Part shown: piece after piece, positions 46,634-55,839 of the stretch | Position numbering within the stretch: position 1 is the stretch's first letter | Layout of the letters: each line of letters begins with the position of its first letter | Source: Anaerococcus degeneri | Lineage (GTDB): Bacteria; Bacillota; Clostridia; Tissierellales; Peptoniphilaceae | Reading direction: 5' to 3' | Assembly: GCF_017874475.1 (NCBI RefSeq) | Contig: NZ_JAGGLO010000008.1 | Location: forward strand, 1 to 64,000 | Length of the DNA stretch: 64,000 nucleotides | Translations under genes and position numbers: made by a program | Notes under the pieces: generated by a model | Told to the model about the DNA's origin: nothing | Database searches by the model: none | What the model saw: only the letters and a program-made list of their open reading frames with translations

Positions 46634-47029
46634 ATGAGTTTCGCAAGCAAATTAAAAAGTCTAAGAGAAGAAAAAAAGTTAACCCAAGGTGAATTAGCTG
46701 AAATGGTTAATGTATCCCTAAAAACCATATCTCGCTATGAGCTAGGTCTGTCAAAACCAAGGTACAGAAAGACCTACGACCTCTTGGCCGACGCCCTAAA
46801 TACCAGCCACGATTACCTAGTCACAGACGAGGAAGACTTCATCTTGACCACCCGTGAGAGGTACGGCTTTAAGGCAGGCAAGGAAGCAGAGGAATTAGTC
46901 GACGGAGTCATTGGCCTTATGGCAGGCGGAGAAATCCCAGAAAATGACAAGAGGGCCATCCTTGATGCCATCTCTGAAGCTTATTATATAGCCAGGCAAG
47001 ACAGCAAAAAATTTAGGACCAATAAATAA
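46634..47029 (+). CDS. XRE-family helix-turn-helix regulator
   Basis: 131 residues. The N-terminal 65 residues are a Cro/C1-type HTH (LKSLREEKKLTQGELAEMVN, VSLKTISRYELGLSKPR). The rest is helical and acidic without a known ligand domain. It is coupled to the ImmA-type protease by a one-base overlap (TAATG). This is the repressor/antirepressor-protease arrangement of ICEBs1 and of many phages. Codons are richer in C-ending forms than those of neighbouring genes. Confidence 0.85.
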   Translation: MSFASKLKSLREEKKLTQGELAEMVNVSLKTISRYELGLSKPRYRKTYDLLADALNTSHDYLVTDEEDFILTTRERYGFKAGKEAEELVDGVIGLMAGGEIPENDKRAILDAISEAYYIARQDSKKFRTNK

Positions 47030-47580
47030 TGGCCTATGCCTATGACCAGATCTATGAGGATGCCCTTGACCTAATTAAGACCCACGGCACCCGTGATCCT
47101 AGGGAAATCCTTGAAGAACGTGGAGTCCACCTTATCCCCTTCAAGGAAGACACCAAGCTTCTTGGCATGTATAAGATAATATTGGACAGTCGTTTTGTCT
47201 TCTACAATCCCCACGTCGACTACAGGATAAGGACCATGGTCTTTGCCCACGAGCTAGGCCACGACCTCTATCACCAGGAAAATGCCAAGAAAACCTTGGT
47301 AGAATATGAGCTTTTTGACATCAATAGCGAAATGGAAATCGAAGCCAACATCTTTGCCGCCCACCTCTTATTAGATGAAAAAAGCCTCATGGAAGACATA
47401 ATAGAAGGCTACACCTACAACGAACTAGCTAGTCTCTACGACGTCAACGTCAACCTCATGATATTTAAACTCAACGAGATGCACAGGATGGGTATGCCCA
47501 TCAGAAAAGAAAACCCAAGCCAGGCCGACTTCTTTAGGCAAATCGACGGCAAAGATTCTAGAAATTTGAGGTCCTACTAA
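47029..47580 (+). CDS. ImmA/IrrE-family metallopeptidase
   Basis: 183 residues. The zinc-protease motif HELGHDLYH begins at about residue 75, and the downstream Glu is supplied by EIEANIFAAHLLL. ImmA-type enzymes cut their partner XRE repressor after DNA damage or a cell signal. The partner here is the upstream gene, with which it overlaps by one base. The divergent dinB makes a damage response plausible. The last 20 residues are polar. Confidence 0.88.
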   Translation: MAYAYDQIYEDALDLIKTHGTRDPREILEERGVHLIPFKEDTKLLGMYKIILDSRFVFYNPHVDYRIRTMVFAHELGHDLYHQENAKKTLVEYELFDINSEMEIEANIFAAHLLLDEKSLMEDIIEGYTYNELASLYDVNVNLMIFKLNEMHRMGMPIRKENPSQADFFRQIDGKDSRNLRSY

Positions 47581-47589
47581 TCCTTTTTA

Positions 47590-48510
47590 ACTAGGTGAGG
47601 CTATTAATCCAGGATTATTATCTTTAAACTTTAATTTTAATTTTGTCTTATTATGTTTTCTTAGTCATTTACATGACTGCTCCGTACATAGGGGGAACCC
47701 AAGGGGGCGGCAGATGCCCCCTCACCGGTTCCCCCTAAGACCCCCTTACGCTACACCCCCAACTGCTCCTAAAGCGGAGTGCGAAAATAGATGCTTGCTA
47801 ATCGCAAGCTTTTTTTAGTAGAGATAATATCCTTGTATTAGTATTTGTATAACCCTACAGATTTCTAATATTCAATCCCCTAAAAACTGATAACTCGCTA
47901 ACGCTCAAACAATCAGTTTTTTTAACGGGGCTTTCTATTAGAAATCTTTACCCGATAAAGGGAAAAAAGGGTCTCGATGTTCTAGTGTTTGCCAGGCTCG
48001 TTTGGCTTCGCCAAACGTTGCTAGATAGGTTTTGTCTTTTTTATACGAAGATATTAAAAACTTAAGGTCTTGTATTTTAAAATCCCAAGACTCCGTCAAA
48101 AAAAATTGCACTGACAGCTATTTACGAATAAAAGCATTATAAATACTGTGAACCAATTAAAAATACAAAATACAGGTCAGACGAGATTGCAATTTTTAGG
48201 AGGCTTGGGATTTTAAAAAAATTATGAAGGTAGTATTCCTAAAACGAAGACATAAACTCTATCAAAAAAAGATTTCCGAAGGAAATCTACTGCTTCAGCT
48301 CCCCGCCAAGGGGCCGTTTGGAGGGGGTAGCGGAAGGGGGTTTAAGGGGGAGCCGGTTGGGGGACATACGGAAAGTCCCCCTGGGCTCCCCCTTTGAACG
48401 GAGCAGTAATGTAATTGACTGGGAAAATATTTAAGATAAGAGAAAAAATAACTTATCTTGGATAAGAAAAAAAGATAATTTATCTCGGATAAAAAAAAAG
48501 ACAATGAGAT
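47590..48510. repeat. Large structured repeat element E, copy E2 (complete, about 0.9 kb)
   Basis: Non-coding. It opens near 47590 with GGTGAGGCTATTAATCC and CATTTACATGACTGCTCCGT, followed by a GGGGGAACC/GGTTCCCCC hairpin (about 47690-47740). The central part has three stems. 47861-47945 has ATTTCTAATA/TATTAGAAAT ends and CCCC/GGGG inside. 48000-48016 is GTTTGGCTTCGCCAAAC. The third has arms TTTTAAAATCCCAAG (48075-48089) and CTTGGGATTTTAAAA (48204-48218). The right end repeats the terminal boxes inverted (CTTTGAACGGAGCAGTAATG) and closes with TTATCTTGGATAA palindromes. It is in the opposite orientation to E3 and E4. Confidence 0.85.
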
Positions 48511-48524
48511 AGCCTGGCTTCTCA

Positions 48525-49619
48525 TCATCTTACATAATATTTTCCATCTATTTCTTCTATTTTTGAGTTTTCTGGGCTGGTTGGAAAATTTGTTGTGGCT
48601 TGTGGGCGGGTTTTGCTTTCGTTTATACTTCTTGATTTTTTGATTTCTGCGTCGGATTTTAGGAAGTAGTCGTAGATTACGAAGTCTCCTAGGTTTTCTA
48701 TATCCTTGTCGCTGAAGTTTATTACTGGGTCGTCCCAGGTTGTGTCGATGTGGTACCATTTGCCCATGATTTTTACCATGTTCCACATATGGTCTTCGCC
48801 ATTTTTTAGGGATTTGCCTGTCAAAAACCTTGTTTCTAGGCCCGCTTCCTTTGCCATTAGGTCAAAGAGGGTGGCGTAGGCGTTGCAGACTCCGCCGTTG
48901 CCGTAAATTATTGAGGCTGGGTGGTAGATTGATACTCCCCCGCTTTCTTCGTTCCTATCGCCCTTGTTGTAGAAATTTTTCTTGACTATATAGTCATGGA
49001 TGGCTTTGACTTTGGCGTATTCTGTGAGGGATGGATCTATATTTTCACCTACCCATTTTTTTACAAAATCTGTTGTGGAATATTCCATATCCACACCTAC
49101 CCTGTATTTTACGTCAAATTTTGCCTTTTCTATATAGGTCTTGCCTTCACTAGACTTTTCTGGATTGTAGCTTGTATCTATCCTTGCTGAACTATACTGA
49201 CCATAATAAAAATAATCGTCTTCCCTGGCCACATCTAGGAATAGATCTGATATTTTTTGATTAGTGGTGACCTTACCAATGTCTATGACAAAATAAGAGT
49301 CCCTATTTTGGAGGTGAAGCCTAATCTGATTTCTGATTTTTTTGTTGTCCCTATAAGTCGCTTGCAAGTTTTCAACCTTATCCAGGGTTTTTTCGAGGGA
49401 TTCCATGAGAATTTTGACCTTGTCGATTTTTTCCTTGGAAATTTTTAGCCTATCTTCCTTCATAGCTGTCCCTACCTCGTCTAGGACATCCCTATATTTT
49501 TTTGTATTAATCTTTAGGAATTTTTCCTCACTTGCAGTGGAGGCCTGGGATTTTTGGCTTGGCACAACTAGGCCTAGGCCCAAGACTAGGATGAGGGCGA
49601 TTTTTTTTATAATTTTCAT
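48525..49619 (-). CDS. Secreted transglutaminase-like domain protein
   Basis: 364 residues. A signal peptide covers residues 1-26 (KKIALILVLGLGLVV, cut near SQA). A helical region follows (about 30-110). The C-terminal transglutaminase-like domain has a visible Cys-His-Asp triad: GGVCNAYATLFDLMA, EDHMWNMVKIMGKWYHID and DTTWDDP. Such domains act as proteases or cross-linking enzymes at the cell surface. It is the last minus-strand gene before element E2, and its stop lies about 15 bases from the repeat. A perfect 13-bp inverted repeat (49637-49689) lies upstream of the start. Function unknown. Confidence 0.88.
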   Translation of the reverse strand: MKIIKKIALILVLGLGLVVPSQKSQASTASEEKFLKINTKKYRDVLDEVGTAMKEDRLKISKEKIDKVKILMESLEKTLDKVENLQATYRDNKKIRNQIRLHLQNRDSYFVIDIGKVTTNQKISDLFLDVAREDDYFYYGQYSSARIDTSYNPEKSSEGKTYIEKAKFDVKYRVGVDMEYSTTDFVKKWVGENIDPSLTEYAKVKAIHDYIVKKNFYNKGDRNEESGGVSIYHPASIIYGNGGVCNAYATLFDLMAKEAGLETRFLTGKSLKNGEDHMWNMVKIMGKWYHIDTTWDDPVINFSDKDIENLGDFVIYDYFLKSDAEIKKSRSINESKTRPQATTNFPTSPENSKIEEIDGKYYVR

Positions 49620-49636
49620 ATCATCTCCATAATAAA

Positions 49637-49689
49637 ATAACTAGCAGGACCAGTCTATGTCGCAATGGACCTTATATCCTGCTAGTTAT
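49637..49689. terminator. Perfect inverted repeat, probable terminator of the secreted-protein operon
   Basis: ATAACTAGCAGGA (49637-49649) and TCCTGCTAGTTAT (49677-49689) form 13 perfect base pairs around a 27-base loop. It follows the gene ending at 49695 and precedes the transglutaminase gene start. Confidence 0.65.
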
Positions 49690-49694
49690 ATTTT

Positions 49695-50222
49695 CTATAA
49701 AATAGCTTCCGCTTTCTTAATTAAGGCTTCTGATTTTTTGATCAAGGCTTCAAGCTGTGGTCTTACCTTGGCAACTTTTTCTGGTGATGTTGCAAATAGT
49801 AGCTTTACAGCGCTGATAGTGACTTTGCTTTCTTCTACCAAAGCCTGTAATTTTACTTTTTTGCCTACACTTGCAGCGGTTTGGCGTTTCATCGCTTCCT
49901 TGATTTCTTGAAGCCTGGCTGTGGCTTGACGAAGCTCTAAGAATGTAGCATCGTTGCCCTTATCAAGGATTCTACGTCCTTCAGCCATGGCTACTTCATA
50001 TTCGCTCTTTGTCTTTGCTGAAACATGATAATTATAAGCCTCGCTGCTAACTACATCTATATAGTCATCCACAGCATTTTTGAGGTTCATCTTTTGTACA
50101 GCATATTGTTGCTCTTGGCTTTGCTCTGCCGCATAAACTTCGCTTATCCTAGCCTGACCCAGACCCATAAAGGCAAAGTTTATAGCCAACAGAGAGGCCA
50201 TTATCTTCTTATTTATTTTCAT
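49695..50222 (-). CDS. Small secreted helical protein with SPEKV C-terminal module
   Basis: 175 residues. Signal peptide 1-32 (KKIMASLLAINFAFMGLGQA). The mature part is helical with a FIVAR-like stretch (about 45-110: YNYHVSAKTKSEYEVAMAEG). Residues about 118-175 are the module shared with four other proteins here (TISAVKLLFATSPEKVAKVR, then LEALIKKSEALIKKAEAIL). There is no sorting signal or lipobox, so it is probably released or held by partners. It starts 2 bases after the stop of the 347-residue paralogue and was probably made by duplication. Confidence 0.75.
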   Translation of the reverse strand: MKINKKIMASLLAINFAFMGLGQARISEVYAAEQSQEQQYAVQKMNLKNAVDDYIDVVSSEAYNYHVSAKTKSEYEVAMAEGRRILDKGNDATFLELRQATARLQEIKEAMKRQTAASVGKKVKLQALVEESKVTISAVKLLFATSPEKVAKVRPQLEALIKKSEALIKKAEAIL

Positions 50223-50224
50223 GC

Positions 50225-51268
50225 TTATCCCTTAATTCCATCGAGCTTTTTTAAGGCTTCTTCAGCTTTGACTGCCAAAGCTTCAGAGTTTTTAATTAAT
50301 TTTAGTAAGTCAGCTTTTACAGACTTAACTTTTTCAGGAGACACATCTAGCAATAACTTAGCAGCCTTAACAGCTATCCTATTTTCTTCGAGTGATTTTT
50401 GTAGTCTTTGTCTACGAAGTTTTGTAGATTCATCTTCAACCTTGTTTTCCACTAGGGCAAGTCTGGCTTTTTTTAGGGCATCAGTTAGTTCCTTGTATTC
50501 TACAGCAGTCTTTTTGCTTGCCTTATCTTCAACACTTGTTTCTGCAAGTTTAAGGGCAGCCAAGAAGGTGTCAAAGCTCTTCTTTGTGTATTTGTCTCCA
50601 TCATTTCTTAATTTGCTTGCTAGGGCAATTTCTTCTTTTAAAGCTAGTTTGTTTTCAAGTGGTTCGTAAGATTTTGTAATAGCCAATCTAGCATCTTTAA
50701 GATTTTTAACATAGGCAGCTACTTTTGATTCTGATAACTTGCTTTCATCATAACCGTGATAAATTACAAAACTGTTAGCTTCATTATATGCCTTCAAATA
50801 AGCATCTTTTTCAGCCTTTGTCGCATTTCTAAATGATGATGATTCAGTAAAGGCAGGGTTATCATCTACTAATTTTTTTAATTCTGAAATTGAAGCTTTT
50901 TTGCCATCTAGGGCATTCATAGCAAGCTTAAGATCTCGAGTAGAATTAACTAGATCTAATCTAGTTGCTTCGTTAGCTAGGTTTCTATCCAATTTAATAT
51001 TTCTATAAGCTTTATCGAAAACTTCCTCAGACGCTTTTATTTGTCCATCTAGACCCCTTTGATAATAACCACTAGCATTGAAATACCTAGGGGTTTCTAT
51101 CATTTCCTTAGCTTGTTTGATTGTATTTTGAAGTCCGATATATGCATCATAGAACTCTTGACTAACTGTAATAGTGTTAGTAGCATAAGCTTTTTCTACT
51201 TTTGGTCCAAAAACACTAGCTGCAAGAGCTGCTGCTAGTATAACTTTTTTAATATTATTCTTTTTCAT
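50225..51268 (-). CDS. Secreted FIVAR-type protein with SPEKV C-terminal module
   Basis: 347 residues. Signal peptide 1-29 (VILAAALAASVFGPKVEKAYA). Three helical FIVAR-like repeats follow, for example YTKKSFDTFLAALKLAETSV and LKKARLALVENK. Residues about 282-341 carry the shared module (RIAVKAAKLLLDVSPEKVKS, LLKLIKNSEALAVKAEEALK). No wall anchor. FIVAR repeats occur in host-binding surface proteins of Gram-positive cocci; binding here is inference. It is followed directly by the 175-residue paralogue. Confidence 0.78.
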   Translation of the reverse strand: MKKNNIKKVILAAALAASVFGPKVEKAYATNTITVSQEFYDAYIGLQNTIKQAKEMIETPRYFNASGYYQRGLDGQIKASEEVFDKAYRNIKLDRNLANEATRLDLVNSTRDLKLAMNALDGKKASISELKKLVDDNPAFTESSSFRNATKAEKDAYLKAYNEANSFVIYHGYDESKLSESKVAAYVKNLKDARLAITKSYEPLENKLALKEEIALASKLRNDGDKYTKKSFDTFLAALKLAETSVEDKASKKTAVEYKELTDALKKARLALVENKVEDESTKLRRQRLQKSLEENRIAVKAAKLLLDVSPEKVKSVKADLLKLIKNSEALAVKAEEALKKLDGIKG

Positions 51269-51474
51269 ATTTCAACCTTTCTATTGTAAATATTTCTACT
51301 TTTAATATACTCTTTTTAGCAATTTATCAAAGGATAGGAAAAGAGGCCTGGCAAAATTAGGGACAATACAATTTTAACCTTGCCAAGGCTAGAAAACACT
51401 CTAGCCTCGGTCCTTTGTGGTAAATCACTGTTTTATCTGACTTATCTTATTTTGCTTCCGCCTCTTTTTTAAAT

Positions 51475-51915
51475 TTATAGAGATTGAAGAGCTGCTTCAG
51501 CTTTTTCAATTAGGTCGCTAGAATCTTTGACTAATTGCTCAAGTCTAGCCTTTGTTTCTTCAGAAAGTGAGTCTGGAACTTCTTCAAGAAGGATTTCTGC
51601 TGCCCTAGCTTGAACTCTGTTATTAAAGATTGCATCTTCAAGTCTTTCCTTAGCTGTCATGCCAGGATCAGTCTCAGCTTCGCTAGAATCTTCGCCTTCT
51701 TTGTCCTTAGACTCTTCGCCTTCTTTGCCTTCTTTTTCTGTAGATTCGTAGTGTTCTGCGTCTTCTTTGCCTTCTTTTTTAGCAGCATCTTCGCTAGTTG
51801 TTGGCTCTTCTACCTTAGTATCTTCGCCCTTGATCTTGTTTTTAAGACTATCACAACCTGTAAGAGTACCTGCGATTAAAAGAACTGCTATAATTTTTTT
51901 GTTAGTTATTTTCAT
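51475..51915 (-). CDS. Small lipoprotein with a diverged SPEKV-type module
   Basis: 146 residues. Lipoprotein signal with lipobox GTLTGC (Cys about 20). A very acidic low-complexity spacer (about 28-85, KEGKEGEESKDKEGE) leads to a C-terminal helical module (about 86-146: RVQARAAEILLEEVPDSLSE, LEQLVKDSSDLIEKAEAALQ). The module follows the same pattern as in the neighbours but has VPDSLSEE in place of SPEKV. The start overlaps the stop of the 991-residue gene by 4 bases (ATGA), so the two are translated together. Confidence 0.75.
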   Translation of the reverse strand: MKITNKKIIAVLLIAGTLTGCDSLKNKIKGEDTKVEEPTTSEDAAKKEGKEDAEHYESTEKEGKEGEESKDKEGEDSSEAETDPGMTAKERLEDAIFNNRVQARAAEILLEEVPDSLSEETKARLEQLVKDSSDLIEKAEAALQSL

Positions 51916-54887
51916 TTTTTATCTCCTTTATTAGATGTTATTATAAATATACCCAGAGCTGCAACAAGAACTACTGCAACTTTAGCTATTCCATTTATAC
52001 CCGTTTTTACGATTGAACCTGGATTTGTTACTGTAGAAACAGGTCTAGTAGTTGTAGGCACCTGTCCTTGTGGAACAAGGGTTTGAGTTGCTGCAAATTT
52101 TGGATTGATAAGGTCATTTAATTCTTTTTCGACCCTCAAAGCATCATCCATGGTCATATTTTCGCCAGAAAGTGAATTGATTTTATCAGCTATAGCCTTT
52201 CTGTCGGCTGGATTTCCTATCTTCATTTGTTCTTTCTTAAACCTAGCGGCTAGGTCATGGATTAATTTATCAAACTTATCCCCATCTAGGGCATTTTTGG
52301 CATTTAGTAATTTGTTGTAAACTGCCCTAACTTGTTCTTCTGTTGGTTTATCATTGTTTTGTATAAAGTCTGTCGCTTCCTTAAGGGCTTGGTCATAAGC
52401 ATCTCTGAGAACTTTTTGAGCCTTTTGATACTTAAATCCACCTTCCTTAAGTTTTTTATCTTCAGCAATCAAATTATTAAGGTCTTCAAGAAGTTTATCC
52501 CTGGTGACGTTTGGATTTCTTTCTAATTCCATTTTCTTGATGATTGCTTGGATCTCTTTTTCTCTCCAAACAGCATCTAAGGCACTGAAAACAGCCTTTT
52601 CATCAGAACTTGTTTCGTAAAGTTCTAGGGCCTTATCGAGTTTATCTCTTAGGGCTTGTGGAAGTTTTTTGTATTCCTCACCGTTTTTATAGGTCTTCAA
52701 AGCCTTGAGAGTGTGATAGTAATAATTGCTTAGGTATTTTTCCTCAGTGATTTTGCCTTCAATAAAATCTCTAGCATGGTTAATCAAATCTAGGATATCC
52801 TTAGCATCCTGGCTATCAAGTTTGCCTGCTTTTTGGAGTTCTTCGGCAACTGCAAGGTATCTTGAATAAAATTCAGCCGCTTTCTTGCGCTCACCTGTAA
52901 GGCCTGCCTTTAATTTCTTATATTCTTTTGTTTCCATTAGGGCACGACCATCTATGATAGCATCAGCTAATTTCCTAGCTTGGCTAGTCATTTCGCCGTT
53001 AATCTCTGCCCTAGCGTTTTTCAATTTTTTGTATAGGTTATTTAAGGCATTAGCATCTGGGGCAGCTTTATCAAGCTCTTTCTTCGCATCTGCCAAAACT
53101 GTAAGATAGTTTAAAATCACATCATCCTTAGTAACATCAGCGTCAACTTTTTTGTACTTTTCGCTTTCAGAAAATTTAGGATGGTCATCAACCAAATCTT
53201 TTAATCTCTTATTTAAAAATTCTGCTAGTTTGTTTAAAGCATCATCAAGGTCCTTGTAGGCCTTAGCCATATCTTCAACGCTGGCATCCTTGTTTTTCAC
53301 AAGCTTAGCCGCCTGGTCCTTGGCCTTAATATAGGCATCCTTAGCTTCTTTTTGATCACTTGTATCATAGATTTGGTCAATCTTTATACCATGAGTCTTA
53401 ACAAGCAAGGTTTCAAGTGCTTTCCTAGCTGCATCCTTATTATTGAAGCCGTAAAAATCATCAAGAGCCGCTTCCAAAGCCTTAATAGCCCTGTCAATGT
53501 CCTCGTCTTTTACAGATGTAGGATTGCCTTTATACTTATCTTCTAATTCCTCAGCTTCAATCAAAGCCTTTTCAAGCTTATCCTTAAGGTCTTTATTTTC
53601 CTTAGATTTACTTTCATAAGTCGCTGTACGCCTAAATTCTCTAACCTTTTCAATAGCAGCCTTAAGTTTGTCTATTTTTGTTGTATCAGTTGGTTTTACT
53701 TCGCTTATTTTTTTAGATTTAATTTCATCTGTAAGCTTTTTTAGTTGAGCTGATAAGTCTTGGTATTCCTTAAGGTCTTTTAACTTTTCTTTTCCTAAAA
53801 CAACATTAAGAGCCTTGGTAAAAGCTTCGTTATAAGATTTTTTAAGAGCATCGTCCTTAAAACCAGGTTTTGAAAATATCTTATTGATATTGCCCTTATC
53901 ATTAATGTAAGATTTCAAAATTCGAATTTCATTTTCAATCTCTTTTGCCTTATCATCGACACTTGGAACTACTTTTATTGTATTTAGACCTAGGTCCTTG
54001 CCTTCAATATCGTACCTGGCCTGGGCAAGCTTTCTAAGCTTTTCAGAAATATTATTATAATTTTCTAAACTTTCGCTTTGGTCACTTATGGAATTAAGTT
54101 CTTCAAAGGCCTTCTCATAGGCTTCTTTCTTTTCTGGATTTGCTTCAATATACTCAGTTGTTGTTTTAAAACTTTCGTTTTTTTCAATTAAGGCTTGTCT
54201 ATCTTCCAAAAGCTTTTTGAAATCAATATTAACTTTGACTTCTTTATTTAATTCTTCATCTAATTTGCTAATTTCTTCATCTTTTGGAAGTTCATAGCTA
54301 GTCTTATCTTCAAATTTTTCTTTAGCCTTCAAAAAAGCATCAACTAATTCGCTATTAGCTGTAATAAGCTTTTTAAAATCGGATTTATCTATGTTATCCT
54401 TTTTTAGAACTGCCATAGCATTAGCAATTTTTGCTGATACAAGCTTATACTCATCAGTTTCTTTTTTTGTATCATTATTAGCTAATAATTTATTAGAATT
54501 TATAATATTAATCTTTAGGCTCTTTTGATTATCACTTGCATTTGAAACAAGTTCAGCAAGAGCATTCTCAATACTACTAATATGCTTATCTAATTCTGCT
54601 AAGGTGACTTCATTTTTTTTAGAGTATTCTGCAGCATCTATCGCAGCTTTATCAAGCTTGGCTCTTGAAGCATCATCTGCTAAACGATAGTCATTTGAAT
54701 CTTTATATGATTGATAATAATTAAGGTAATTTTTAATTATACCAATCTTTTCAAGAGCCAATTCCTCTTTACTTAATTCTCTTTTCTCACTGCTCACCTC
54801 AGTCGCATAAGACTCACTCACAGCCCCCGAAACGGGGCTTAAAACAAGGCCTAGGGTCAAAAGGCTTGCAATTATTTTTTTATTCAT
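51912..54887 (-). CDS. Large surface protein of FIVAR repeats with KTG-type sorting signal
   Basis: 991 residues. Signal peptide 1-29 (IASLLTLGLVLSPVSGAVS). The mature protein is almost entirely helical, with roughly ten FIVAR-type repeats of 65-90 residues (pattern A-dAY--AL--A, then AL--L-NA---L-G). The C-terminus is a sorting signal in which the motif reads IVKTG, followed by a hydrophobic helix and SNKGDKK. A consensus promoter lies upstream (54923-54951). It is co-translated with the downstream lipoprotein. Unlike its neighbours it lacks the SPEKV module. Probably a wall-attached host-binding protein. Confidence 0.82.
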   Translation of the reverse strand: MNKKIIASLLTLGLVLSPVSGAVSESYATEVSSEKRELSKEELALEKIGIIKNYLNYYQSYKDSNDYRLADDASRAKLDKAAIDAAEYSKKNEVTLAELDKHISSIENALAELVSNASDNQKSLKINIINSNKLLANNDTKKETDEYKLVSAKIANAMAVLKKDNIDKSDFKKLITANSELVDAFLKAKEKFEDKTSYELPKDEEISKLDEELNKEVKVNIDFKKLLEDRQALIEKNESFKTTTEYIEANPEKKEAYEKAFEELNSISDQSESLENYNNISEKLRKLAQARYDIEGKDLGLNTIKVVPSVDDKAKEIENEIRILKSYINDKGNINKIFSKPGFKDDALKKSYNEAFTKALNVVLGKEKLKDLKEYQDLSAQLKKLTDEIKSKKISEVKPTDTTKIDKLKAAIEKVREFRRTATYESKSKENKDLKDKLEKALIEAEELEDKYKGNPTSVKDEDIDRAIKALEAALDDFYGFNNKDAARKALETLLVKTHGIKIDQIYDTSDQKEAKDAYIKAKDQAAKLVKNKDASVEDMAKAYKDLDDALNKLAEFLNKRLKDLVDDHPKFSESEKYKKVDADVTKDDVILNYLTVLADAKKELDKAAPDANALNNLYKKLKNARAEINGEMTSQARKLADAIIDGRALMETKEYKKLKAGLTGERKKAAEFYSRYLAVAEELQKAGKLDSQDAKDILDLINHARDFIEGKITEEKYLSNYYYHTLKALKTYKNGEEYKKLPQALRDKLDKALELYETSSDEKAVFSALDAVWREKEIQAIIKKMELERNPNVTRDKLLEDLNNLIAEDKKLKEGGFKYQKAQKVLRDAYDQALKEATDFIQNNDKPTEEQVRAVYNKLLNAKNALDGDKFDKLIHDLAARFKKEQMKIGNPADRKAIADKINSLSGENMTMDDALRVEKELNDLINPKFAATQTLVPQGQVPTTTRPVSTVTNPGSIVKTGINGIAKVAVVLVAALGIFIITSNKGDKK

Positions 54888-54922
54888 TCATATCTCCCCA
54901 CAAGCATACGCCTGTTAGCCTA

Positions 54923-54951
54923 ATTATAATATATCTGGGCATTCTTGTCAA
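54923..54951 (-). promoter_or_regulatory. Consensus promoter of the FIVAR-protein operon
   Basis: Minus strand: perfect TTGACA (54951-54946), 17 bases, perfect TATAAT (54928-54923), with a predicted start about 28 bases before the ATG. CTGGG/CCCAG arms (about 54934-54962) overlap it and could form a terminator-like or operator hairpin. Confidence 0.8.
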
Positions 54952-54980
54952 CAAATACCCAGATTTCAATGCTTACAAGG

Positions 54981-55766
54981 CTATTCATACTTGGCAAGTA
55001 AAATTTTACCTCTCCTAATCAAATCCTCTTGGTTAGCCATCAACCTATCAAGCTTATCCCTCACATCAGCCACCTTCTTAGGCGCTAAATTAATAAGCTG
55101 CTTGCAAGCGGCAATAGTAGTCTCAGCATCAGAAATAGCCCTCTTTAGATTTTCGATTTTGCCCCTATCCCTAATCATGACAAGGTTCCTGCGCTTAGCC
55201 TTGGCAAGTTCAAGAGCATTCCTCTTCTCCTTGACCTGGTCAAAAATCACATCATTAGCCGCATCAATATTAGGCATCGTAACAGAATCAGAAATCGCAT
55301 TGACATACTCAACCAAAAGGGCATCATAAGCTTGTTTATCCTTGCCCTCCTTCATCACAAAATATCCCTTAAGATATTTATAAAGGTCATTGGCATTTTT
55401 CGCACGGATACTAGCTCCATTCATCTTTGCCCCATTAAGGAAATAAACCCCAAGCATAGGCTGCTCCAAAGAAGGAGTAGTATTAGCCACATAATCATCA
55501 AGCTTGGTAGAAACTTCAAGCAAATGCTCCTGGATAGCCTCTTTGTTAGAAACAAGCTTACCATTTTTATTCACATAGGCATGAGAAGACTTATTCACAT
55601 TCCTATAAGTATCAATAAGAGCCTTATACTTAGCCTCAAGATCACTAATCTCACGATCAAGATCTTTAATCCTTAAATCAATATTATCCTCAGCCCCAAA
55701 AGCCAAAGAAGGCGCAACCAAAGCCATACTCATAGCAAGCGACAAAACTCTAAGTTTCTTATTCAT
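54981..55766 (-). CDS. Secreted coiled-coil protein with SPEKV-type C-terminal module
   Basis: 261 residues. Signal peptide 1-24 (LSLAMSMALVAPSLAFG). A coiled coil follows (about 28-60: IDLRIKDLDREISDLEAKY). The central region is unrecognised. Residues about 200-261 carry the module as RAISDAETTIAACKQLINLA then PKKVADVRDKLDRLMANQED. It is the first gene of the block and has its own ribosome site (AAAGG); a TATAAT lies about 55 bases upstream. Compared with its neighbours it uses more C-ending codons. Probably secreted; role unknown. Confidence 0.75.
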   Translation of the reverse strand: MNKKLRVLSLAMSMALVAPSLAFGAEDNIDLRIKDLDREISDLEAKYKALIDTYRNVNKSSHAYVNKNGKLVSNKEAIQEHLLEVSTKLDDYVANTTPSLEQPMLGVYFLNGAKMNGASIRAKNANDLYKYLKGYFVMKEGKDKQAYDALLVEYVNAISDSVTMPNIDAANDVIFDQVKEKRNALELAKAKRRNLVMIRDRGKIENLKRAISDAETTIAACKQLINLAPKKVADVRDKLDRLMANQEDLIRRGKILLAKYE

Positions 55767-55839
55767 AACAAATCCTTTCTTGTAAAATCAACTAGAAAAC
55801 AATTAATACTTATTAATATTATACCATTTTTTTCACTAA

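Noticed and set aside
48295-48786. ORF overlapping the end of element E2 and the transglutaminase gene
   Set aside because: It lies in a different frame of the same strand as a clear secreted protein and is rich in Lys/Arg/Pro from G-run hairpins.
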